In this document: one piece after another, positions 11,401 through 21,489 of the stretch
How the letters are laid out: every line of letters starts with the position of its first letter
Position numbering within the stretch: the first letter of the stretch is position 1
NCBI GenBank assembly: GCA_027574665.1
Contig: CM050655.1
Coordinates: 6,932,170 to 6,996,169, forward strand
Length of the DNA: 64,000 nucleotides
Origin: Rhynochetos jubatus
Lineage: Eukaryota; Chordata; Aves; Eurypygiformes; Rhynochetidae
Direction: 5' to 3'
The notes under the pieces: model-generated
The model's input: only the letters and a program-made list of their open reading frames with translations
The model's database searches: none
Told to the model about the DNA's origin: nothing
Program-made: the position numbers and the translations under genes

Positions 11401-14400
11401 GTGAACCACCTGCTACATGATCTCATCACGTTTGATGTTTGATAAGCATATAAGAAGAGGCAATCCACACCCTGTCCCCCACAGCAGAGCAGGCAGAAGG
11501 TAGCCTCCGAGCCTCCTTTTGTACACTGAGAACCGAGTCGCATATCCCGTCTTTGCCAAACTTCAACCACTTGCCCGAGTGTCTGCAGGATGTGGCAAGA
11601 TTGAGAATGCCTCAAATAGTGGCTGTTTGAGAAGTCACTGCTCTTAAATTTTGGTTCCGGACTTCACACTAGAGTGTGCAAATTGCCAAATCACTGCAAT
11701 CAAATAAAGCTTGATTAAGTAAAAGCCTCAAATATAGAGCCTTTCATTTCTCTAAGTACCCATTTCAGTTTAGTTCTCATGGTGTCAAGGGTTGCTCCTC
11801 CATAAGCGTTAATGTTTCCTGGCTAATATTATGTTGAAAATAAAAAACTACCGCAAACAAATTGTTTTATTATGAGTCTCAGCAGGAACAATAATCAGAG
11901 AAATTTCCTATCTGTAACCCATAGTCTGGCAATGATTTCAAATCAACCTTTTCAACTGTAGGTCTGTTCACAAAGATCATTAAGCTCCAGTCACAGAAAT
12001 CTTTTAACAGATGTAAGCTGCTCCTACTCTTTGATCAACACAACTGAGATTCTTTATTTTAACAACCTCTGTAATTGTCTCAGACACACATGCCCTCAGC
12101 AACACAGAGAAGCAACATTCTACATAAATCAAGCAAGCTTTTTTTCCTACAGGCTGGAAAATAAGAAACTGAGAATGCGACACTTGGAAAACCTCAGGAA
12201 CCATGTAACAGGGTTCACACTGTAAAGGTACGAAGCCAGGAAAAGCCAAGTCCCCAGGGAAAAAAACTGAAACAGAGAAGGAATTTTCCTTGTAAACCTC
12301 CTCTCAAGATCTGCCCCACGACTATCTGGCCATAATCATCAGCTAAATAAGAAAATAAGGACATAACCGCTTGCAACAGATACTAAGGTTTATCATAAAT
12401 TATTTAATACCCAAGCATATGACAGAAAGCTGAAGAAAACCAGTATCTTTTCATTTATCCCTGCTAATGCAGGAAGAGTAATGTGGTGTTGCAGTTACCT
12501 GTGGTACTGTTTTCTGCTTCTGACTGTTGTATTCTGTGTTCAGCATGCAGAGTAAAAACTGTATACCATCAAGTTTTAAGGAGAAACAAAAGTCATTGAA
12601 AAAAAGGAGTGAAACATTAAAAACATTTCATTTTGATGTCTGCTTTGTCTGTTTTCTGCAGTACCAGCACAATCAGGCTGCAGCCCTTCATCTGCTTTGT
12701 ACCATGGACGACACAGAGTGCCCCCGGGGTTGGCCACTCTAGCCACCTCTCACAGTTTGTGGTGATGCAGAGGCTGGCTGTCAGCAAAGGGGAGATCCCC
12801 CCTGTGCCTTGCTCCCATGCCCACAGCCTCCTCCTGCTTCCTAACACTTCAGTGATGCTTGGTGAAGCCTGCACTGAGCCAACGAAGCTTGTTAAGGTCA
12901 CAGAAAGCTATACACTTGTTCTTTTTCTCTTGCCAGGTTGAATTGGCTCAGTGAAGGAATCAAGTAGGGCTGGAGCCAGCACAAAACATACAGGGAGGAA
13001 TGTGCAGTCAGCAGCACCAAGGGATGCATGCACGTTGCGAGGAGCCAGAAGCGGGATGTCTTGACCCGAGTGAGGTGTTAACTTGGCTCAGCTGTCTTTT
13101 AAGCTTGCCCTGTGTGTAAGAAACTAACAGAAAGTTCCTTAGGACTGAGTAGGTCTCTCTCTAATCTGCCAGTCGCTAACATTTGGTAATTGCATGAAGT
13201 TGTCAGGACATTTGGTCCACGTACAGCAGAAAATCAACTTATCACGAACGCTTCACGTTAATATTCTAGTTAGTAGTTTTACAGCTCTGTGAATACCTTC
13301 AGGGAAACAACACAAATGGCTATCTCTCTGCCTGTCACTGTCTTCAAAGATTCAAACACAGTGCATGTGCTTCAGAAATGAGAGACAATCAAATATTGGT
13401 TTCAACCCTGAAATGTTCCAGTCACTCCCTCCCAACATCGAGCAAGATAGCATTCTGACTGCTGTCAGACGTACTGATAGGCCCCTCGGCACCTGTAACC
13501 GAAGTCAAGCTAGCTTCAAACCAATCAGATTGGACACTGCTAAGAAAGCAAACCATACGGTGTAAAACCTGTCCAAGCCAACAGGGAAAAGCTCATATTG
13601 ATAAATAAATAGGAGAAAAAGAAAGAGCCTGAGACCAAGGAGGCAACCTAGGCTAAGGGTTGTCACAGCTACACTGCCAGTGGTACTTGAGCTGGCCTTT
13701 TTAAAACAAGGTTGGATACACCGTCGTGACCTGTGCTTGCAGCTGAGGCTGCAGGACAAGAACATCTCTTCCCCAGACGGACTGCTGGCTGAACGAGCTC
13801 TGCCACCACCAAGGTATTTCCAGCAGAATGGAGCAAACATTCCCCTTGGCCTAGGACTGCAGAAATACTGGAGCCACCTTCAAGACAGGGAACTAAGAAG
13901 TTCCCCAGTCCCCAGATCACAGCAGCCAGAAGTTTTCCCATTCACACCTTCCCTCACACCCAACTAGTGTTACACCCAAATTCAGTTCTGAAGTTATTTT
14001 GCCTTTTTAATTTCACTTATAATGCTGCCCTTTTATTTTTCTTTTCAACAGGAAAGTGGGATAAATTTTTACAAATTGGACCTGTAGGATGCAAAGAGTA
14101 CATAAACTTTAAAAATACCATTTATAAACGCATAGCAAAATAAAATGACAACTCATCTACAAACACATGTAAAAAAGCTAAAAAGTGACATTTATATTTT
14201 AAAACTGTCAACTGCATTTCTTTAAAAATTTTAGAGACAGGCAAATATTTTTGTTTCTCTCTACATCATTTCAGTGAGGAAAAAAACCCACACTTTTTTT
14301 TGATGTACAGTTTTCTAGGCTGTTGGGTGTGCTTCACACTGCTGTGGCCCCAAAGGCTGTGAGCGTAGGACAATACTTCCCTGAGCAGTGGGAGTCAAGC

Positions 14401-16444
14401 CCTCTTCTGTCAGTGGAAGCCAAAGTACAAAAATTTCTCAAAATTTATGGGAAGGGTTGTCCATTGCCTCCACCCAAGACCCTTCAGAGAACCCTTTGGA
14501 AGCCGGAGGAACAAACTGTACTGCAGGCAGAGCAACGCTGGCACAGAGCTCAGCAGAGACCCCAAGCACCTCTGCAGCCACAGATGGCAGAGGAGAGAGC
14601 CTGCGTGACTTGCAGCTTAACTGTAATGATCTAATTATACTACTAGAACTCACTAGGTGAAAGCTTTCATTCTGAAATAAAATAGCCTTGGTTATTTCTC
14701 AAGTGAATTAAAATAAACAGGAAAGAAGAGACATTTATAGTGCTCTCCTGGAAGTTACAAGGAGAGAATTCTATCGGTAAACTAATGAACGCAAATTTTC
14801 CTGCAACCACAAGCCCATAGACAGACCCCAGCTTTCCAGTTCACCTGGACCAAACAGCTGTAGCTCAGGAAGGTACAAAGAGAGCTTACAGTTGTTTCAG
14901 GCCTCCTCTGCTGACGGTTGCTTATGCCCATTCTGCCTCCTTAGAGAGGAAAACCCACATTCTCACTATTTCCAGTTACCTGAACAATGCTCTCATTTAA
15001 AGAAGAAAAGCCTCTGATCTCCATCCTCGTAGATTAATAGCCTTTCAGCGTGCCCCAGTGACAACCTGCGGTGGCTTTCAAAGTACAGCAGGGATCCCCT
15101 CACCTTCACATTAAAAATCACCATCAGGTTCCTGAGCAAACTAAAGAGAACAGGACCTTGAATTTTCAGTGCTCATTCAAGCAGCCGACACGCACATAGT
15201 CCAGGGCTTGCTTCTGCTGTATGACAACGGGGAGCAGTCACTGCAAGCATGAAATAGCACGAATACTGAGGAGCCATGCTTCCTAGTTCTTATTAAATTG
15301 ATGAAAACGTTTTTACATAAAATACTGGCTCTAGAAAAGCACTAGCAAAATGACTGACTTTGCTTACCAACTTACTGAAATATTCCTTTGTTATACTGAA
15401 AGAGCATTAAGGATTTATCCTAGGAAAAAACCCAGATCCTCTCCTTTCTTCTAACATATTTAATATTTAGTTTTTCTGTATGTATACATGTAATATTCAG
15501 TTACCATGAAGTATCAGTTATCCTGGGAAAATAATTAATGCAAATATTCCATTTCTAATTATCTCATTTTGTAAGAGAATAATTCATTTTACTAAGTCTG
15601 CCCGTAGCAGTTCACTCAGAATTATGTGGAGAAAGATCCAAATCCATATTTCCCAAGCATATTGCTCTACGGCAGCTGTATTTGAGATTTACACTTTCTC
15701 CTTCTGTTCCAGCTCCCTGGAGGAACTCCTCTCCCACAGGACTCTGCAGCTCTTTAGCCCAACAAGTCCCATCAGCTGGGAGAAGGGAGCTTCAAGTTCA
15801 GTGTAATTCCCTGGCACAGAGCTCACACGCAGGATGCACGTTCAGACATTAGCATGTTTGGGGAGAGTATGTTTCACTCAGTATTTTGCACAGTGCTTAG
15901 CACCGAAAGGAAGTGATCTCAGCAGGGGATTCAAGATGTTACTGTAATAGAGATAAAGAATAATAATGATGTTTATAAAAGCAATGAGGCTTTCAGATGA
16001 AATACACTACATCAATGTAATCTATTATGAGAAATTAGTCTTTTCTATGGGAAAACTTCTAAACCTCCACTTAAGTAGTCTGAAAAATGATGCAGCTCCT
16101 GCAGATGGAATGCGTCTTCCTTTACCACAAAAGCATCCTATTATTTAAGAATATTAACAACCAAATGATAATTGGACTCTAACAACTATTTTTCATAACT
16201 AAGACTCTTAATCCATTTGTCATATGAATAGAAAATAGAATTAGTTTCACAATAGTTATGATAATCCTTAAACTGTGCAAAAATAGCACAGAAATGATTA
16301 ATTCTTAAGAAAACATAAGATTCTGAGAAGGCAGCAAAACGCTTAGGAAAATGTGCACTCAAGTATTTCATACTACATTAACAGAGCTGCAAATGACATA
16401 CAGCTTCAGTGCAACTGAATCCAAGTCCTGAAAAAGGTCATCAT

Positions 16445-16518
16445 GGTGTGTGGGTGTGTTTGTATTTTACTAATGCAAAACAAAGTGGGTTGGGTTGGTT
16501 TGTGGTGGGGTTTTTTTC
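16445..16518. repeat. G/T-rich low-complexity tract
   Basis: The tract is composed of GTGTG, GGGTTGGGTTGG and a run of T. It is one of several A/C- or T/G-rich islands in the window. Confidence 0.6.
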
Positions 16519-18792
16519 CAAAATATCCTTTATGGGGCTGATTATATGACCAAGCATAAGTAATGTTTCTCTAGTCCTTACTAGACAACCATCTTAGGGA
16601 GAAATTCAACTCACCTTCCATCCCCAAAACATGTCAAGCTCCATTTGCCGCAGAATGCTGATACCCACCATTACCTGACCTAATTGAGAATCATTATGTG
16701 CAGCTCTAACTACAGGTCCCCTGTGATCTCTAAAGCTCCTCTAACGTCTTCATGAGAAGCAGCACCCAGAGAGAGGGATGGGTGTACAGACGTGACTACT
16801 AAAACGTAGGCCCAGGACAGATGTCAACGTACCGTTTTGAAACCGTGTGAGTGGACATTTAATGACCCTGCTTTTAAAGTGTACAGGGACTACTGAAGCA
16901 GCAGCGCTTACGGATCTTTTCTGGGAACACTCAGATTACATCTGAATACCTTTTAGTCTATTTTGGCTTGATTACTCATACAGTAATTTGAGCTATATTG
17001 AATTTAATGCACAAAAGCAACTTTCTCAGTTGAAACCTACAGAATGAATAAGACTGTACTTTGCCTTTATTATTTCAGGCTATTAAAAAAAAATCTGCAG
17101 GAAAATGTAAAATAATGATGTTTCTCTAATTTCAATAAAAACTCCACTAATAATCACGAATTTTAACAGGAATAAACTATATTTCCCATTTAATTATATT
17201 CATGTTACTATGAAATGTCTATTACATTAATTTTTAAGCTTTCAATAAAATGGTTTTGGTAGAAACAAGGAAGAGATATTACAGAAACATGGTTTGAGCA
17301 TTCAAATACAGTAGATCTCAGCGCTATTTAAAGTGTCAAACAAAACACGACGAGAAAACTAAGAGCAAGAATAAGTTCTTCTACCATTATTCCCAGGTAA
17401 TACAAAATGACAAAACCTGAAAAGTGTTTTCTTTCCAAAAAAGAGGAAACTGCTCCAATTTAAACTAGTAAAACTTGATGTATATTGTAAGTATCCTTTT
17501 CAAAATACTTACATGGATTAAGAACAAATAGAAGGCATTTTTAATAGCATTTTTACTGAGAGAAAAGCTCTTCCCTTTTGACAGGCTTTTGACAGAATCG
17601 GATTTTTGAGTTCAGATACTAGTCACAACAAGATCGAGACACTGGATTTAAATAACAGATGGAGACAACAGAATTAAGACCCTTAAAAGACAACAAAGAT
17701 ATTTAAATAAATCAGCTGATTCATAGGCAGCCAAAGCTAGAATTCAGGTTACGCATAACACGCCTTTTTCAAAACCCACTAAAACCAATGGAAGGACTCC
17801 CACTGAAGAAGAGCCCAAATCTGTCAGCAATCCTCCTACTTCACTCAGACTAAGCAGCAAATGATGAAGCAGCCCAACTGAGATAAAGACATAACAACTG
17901 AAAATTCAATTTTCAAGCAATTCCAACATACTGAGACACTGAATGGAAAGATTTAGTCAAAAAGCAGCGCTAATATTTGCTGTCCCATTCAGAACATCAA
18001 AAGAGATCCCCTCCCTTCAGTGAGACAGCATACAGAGGGCTTCTATCAAACAACCAGACTTTTCATGCCCAGATAAAGGTTTCATTCAAGACCATGAGAA
18101 TCAACATGGCTTTTGCTTTTCCTCCCAAAAAACGTGAAATTGATGGGGTCAAGATGGACAACGTTCCAGCCTGGGGTAGAAAACTACCCCAAATCCTACA
18201 GTTATTTTAATCACATAGTGATGAAACACTAGTGTGAAGCAGCAACTCATCTGGAGTCGCTGGATGGCAGCCCCAGTCGCACTGGGCAGGCGACCACGCC
18301 CCAGCGCACCTTCAGCCAAACACTGGCGATGCACAGCGGGCCTTGACACAGCCTCTGTCTCCCAGCTGCCGGGAAGCATTCACCTCTGCAGCACAAGGCA
18401 GAGCTCTGCACATCCACGACTGTCAAGCAATCACATATTGCAAAGAGAACTAACCGCCATCAGTAATGGTGTCACGCTAAGAGCCGGCATTCCTGATATT
18501 CTTTGTGGTTTTTTTCCACAGCGGTAGGTGCAGCTACCACTGCACTGCTGTTGATGCTGCAAAACCAGAGCAAAACCAGCACATAAATGGTGGGTCTCTG
18601 ACTACACAGAAACACACAAGTAACTGTACCGGGGACAAAACTAAAGCCTCTTGTCAAACCAAAAGAGCACAGAACACCTGCAAGGCACATCACAGGTTTA
18701 CTGCTGCCACCAGCTGCCCAAGGCATCCCGCATCTACACAAAGAGGCTACTTAGAGTCTCCGACTGCTGTAAAAATAGAAAAAAGCACTCAC

Positions 18793-18805
18793 CTTTGCCC
18801 CACTA
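18793..18805 (-). other. Possible 13-nt microexon (weakly supported)
   Basis: On the minus strand a pyrimidine-rich acceptor ending TTATCATTTCAG lies 13 nt before a strong donor GGGCAAAG/GTGAGTGC. Both sites are good, but so short an exon is rare and chance juxtaposition is likely. No coding frame can be judged from 13 nt. Confidence 0.08.
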
Positions 18806-19554
18806 CTGAAATGATAATAAAGAGAGAGACAGGTGAGGGAGTAAATTATGGATCATAGTGAAAACCACTGAACTCCTTACACCAGGCAAATAACTTCCCT
18901 TAAGCTTTGCATAAGCATTACAGTAGAGGATCACTGTCACGAATTATAGGAAGAACAGCAGAGGAAAACTTTGGCGATGTTTTTTTGGAACTCCACCTGA
19001 TCACACTGGCTATAAAAAAAGAAATACAAAGATATTTCAAAAAACTGGGAAGTGGGAGGACAGATGATGTCAGGATGAGCAGTTAAGCATCAGGGATCAC
19101 GTCTGTACTGAATAAGAAATGGAGGAAGGTCAGTCCTAAAAACAGGAAAGGAATTTTTTAACGCAGAGAAGTTTTGTTTAATATCAGATGGGAGAGAACA
19201 GACTTGGAAGGAATAAACTTAGAAAATTGCTCTCAACAGAATACTAGAGATGGTCTGCAACAAATGATGCACTGAGTGTCTTGTTCCTGGCCACTGACAG
19301 AGCAAACGGCAAAGCTGAAGGCATAAATCTGATCCTGAAATCTTTAATCACTCTACATCTGCTTTGAAACACAAACTATCCACCTAAAGAACAAGTATTC
19401 AAACTCTTTGCATGTATACTTGTGAAGAGCTGAAAAGTGAAACCTATTTACTGCTTGCCAACACCAGGGCACGTTGCACTGCAGCCACCAACCTCCTCAC
19501 GTCTGGACTGCAGGAGCAGAAATGTAACACCATTCACTGTACAGTTAACTGAAT

Positions 19555-19878
19555 GTCTCCTGAAAGGAGGCTGCAGAGGTGAGGGTTAGTCTCGCCTCCC
19601 ACATCACAAGTGACAGGAGAGAGGAAATGGCCTCAAGTTGTGCCAGGGGAGGTTTAGATTGGAGATTAGGAAAAATGTCTTCACCTGAAGGGCTGTCAGG
19701 CATTGGAAGGGGCTGCCCAGGGAGGTGGTGGAGTCACTGTCGCTGGAGGGATTTAACAGGCATGTAGATGTCGTGCTTAAGGACGTGGTTTAGAGGTGGA
19801 CTTGGCAGTGTAAGGTCAACAGTTGGACTTGATGTCCTTAATGGTCTTTTCAAATGTAAGTGATCCTATGATTCTATG
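19555..19878 (+). mobile_element. CR1: CR1 LINE, 5'-truncated 3' end
   Basis: About 325 bp follow the avian CR1 3' region in sense orientation. Recognisable blocks in order are GGAAATGGCCTCAAGTTG, CCAGGGGAGGTTTAGATTGG, TTAGGAAAAATGTCTTCAC, GGCTGCCCAGGGAGGTGGTG, a GACTTGGCAGTG block and GGTCTTTTC. It ends in the characteristic terminal octamer motif ATTCTATG at about 19870-19878. It lacks ORF1 and ORF2 entirely, which is the usual 5' truncation of CR1. The short open frame inside it (19579-19767) is incidental. Confidence 0.95.
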
Positions 19879-20156
19879 TCCCAGCCTTACTGATTTCTTC
19901 CTGCATCAGACCTCCATGTAGAGTTCAAGAACGAGCAGCTCTGTGCAGCACAACAGAAATGATAATGCTCTTCCCATGACCTCAGAGCAGCATCTACAAA
20001 GGCAAGAAAACACCCAGGGTTTTTCCCCAAGCATTATGCACCATGGTTAAAATCTTCACTAGGGGACTCTACTCCTAATCTTCATAAGAAGTTATTGGAA
20101 TGCAGCAAGGCACCAAAACACTGACTGAATATATTATTTTTACATCTTGTTTTTCT

Positions 20157-20243
20157 TAAAAAAAAAAAACAAAACCAACAACAAAACAAAACAAACACCA
20201 CACCACAAAAAGAAACCCACCAAAAAAACCCCCATACCCCTAC
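20157..20243. repeat. A/C-rich low-complexity tract
   Basis: A 12-base A run is followed by AAAAC and CAAAACAAAAC-type units and then A and C runs. It is not a recognisable poly(A) tail of any element here. Confidence 0.7.
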
Positions 20244-20346
20244 TATAAAAATGGTGCAGGGAAAAAGTTATTTACTCTTTCCACAGGGTTTTGACCCCCA
20301 CAATTCTCAGCTTGTGTATGATCTGCTCTTACAGAGCTATTCCTAC

Positions 20347-20434
20347 CTTCATGAAAGTGAGCCATATGATTCAGCACCTTACATTTCTCTTTGACCTTCA
20401 GTTCACCTACTCTATTGGGACACAATTTACAGTT
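20347..20434 (-). CDS. Candidate internal coding exon B (unidentified)
   Basis: On the minus strand an acceptor (pyrimidine-rich TTTTTCTTCTG tract, ending CTAGCAG) precedes 88 nt closed by a good donor GAAG/GTAGGAAT. Only one of the three frames is open, and it starts at phase 0. It encodes 29 residues beginning NCKLCPNRVGELKVKEKCKV. Phase 0 is exactly what candidate exon A upstream (21163-21489) delivers at its donor, so the two join without a frame break. I do not recognise the peptide. This is a prediction from splice motifs and frame only. Chance is a realistic alternative because many splice-like motifs exist in 64 kb. Confidence 0.2.
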
Positions 20435-21162
20435 CTGCTAGATTAAAGTGGAGTTCAGAAGAAAAAGGATGGAGTTGTTAGGAAAAACTGCTAAGCTAAT
20501 TTTTGCCTGCAGCAACATTCATAAATCTACTGCAGGCAAAGTCTTAACTCTTTCATCTGCAAAACTAAGGCACGAAAACCATTTTCCAGTCACATTCCAA
20601 CCAAGTTGTGCTCACTTTCAAATTTCTTAGAAATGCAGTTTATGAGAAATAAGTGCTGCAGTAGCAAATAAAATTCACCAAAGGTCTGATATAAATACAC
20701 ATGTGTAGACTTACACCTAACAGGAAAATGTATCTGCAAAATGAACAAAAAGCAGCAGTTTAAAATGTAAAGTAACTGCCAATCCAATTATGTCCTTTCT
20801 GCACTACAATGAATATGCTGTATTTAATAATAAGCAAAATGCTAAGTGAAAAATAATTCAATAGAAATCTTGCTCTTCACTGACAGGCAGACAGCTGTGG
20901 GTTGTTTGACCCAGTCCTTTTCATCCCCCATCAAATCACATGAAGGCATAGCCTTTTTTCTAATGCTCCTTCATCCCTAAAATCTGTTGTTTGCTTTTAC
21001 TGTTCTTTTGGCTAATATTAAGGTAGGCAAGTACTGCCTTAATCACACCTTCTAAAATAGTTTCGGTGAGGCCTTTTAACATTGATAGATTGTCTTGCCT
21101 TTTGAGAGAGGCCCAGTTTTGATTCTTAGCCCAAGCAGTAAGTGGTGATTACACACAAGTAC

Positions 21163-21489
21163 CTGTTCAGAAGTACTGTCAGGCAGGATAGCACTGCTCT
21201 CAGAGAAGACTGGTAACTGTCTTGTATAGGTCTGATTGTGGGCAAAGCCTGAACAAAGGATCCCATGGCTTTGATAAGCAGTTGATATTCTGGGGATATT
21301 GTAGTTTAATAAAATAGTATTTTGATGACACATGTCCTCAACGAATCTGAAATCCCGAGAAGGCAACCAGGCTGTTAGGTGATGAAGTTTTTTATTACTG
21401 AGGTATTCTGAAAAGAAATCACTGCATCTGTTACATCTTTGTGATGGTACTGGAAATAGGCAGGCTTCTACAAAGTTACTCCTCACACC
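21163..21489 (-). CDS. Candidate internal coding exon A (unidentified)
   Basis: The minus strand has a strong acceptor (CTCTTTACTCTTTGGCC tract, then TTTACTCTTCCAG) immediately before 21489. A donor CAG/GTACTTG follows at 21163, leaving 327 nt, exactly 109 codons, open at phase 0 throughout. The peptide begins GVRSNFVEACLFPVPSQRC and includes SRDFRFVEDMCHQNT. It has no transmembrane segment or motif that I recognise. The open frame runs on past the donor to a TAA at 21076-21078, so a terminal exon is an alternative. Just upstream at 21578-21586 a superb acceptor (TTTTGTTTTTCCTTCAG) precedes a 9-nt block with donor GAAG/GTAACT, a possible in-frame microexon. A frame this long is expected about once by chance in the window, so support comes mainly from the splice sites. 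Confidence 0.25.

Larger units (their letters stand above)
8455..19554. other. Unique, mostly AT-rich non-coding DNA
   Basis: No transposon or gene was recognised over about 11 kb. Items seen are an imperfect direct repeat of nuclear-receptor half-sites (ACGTCA-A-AGGTCA) near 9120-9132, an octamer ATGCAAAT at 15538-15545 in an ATTA/TAAT-rich stretch, and a G/T-rich tract at 16445-16518. There is a minus-strand donor-like GAAG/GTGAGTT near 16611-16616 and a GC-richer patch at 18240-18420. Open frames up to 117 codons occur but are unrecognisable, and their splice contexts are no better than expected by chance. Confidence 0.5.

Noticed and set aside
12660-12740. Strong plus-strand acceptor TTGTCTGTTTTCTGCAG followed by an open frame
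   Set aside because: No donor follows at a plausible distance, and the frame stops shortly without recognisable content.
13743-13813. 71-nt block with acceptor-like CTGTGCTTGCAG and donor-like CCAAG/GTATTT on the plus strand
   Set aside because: The pyrimidine tract is poor and the donor lacks G at +5. There is no partner exon.
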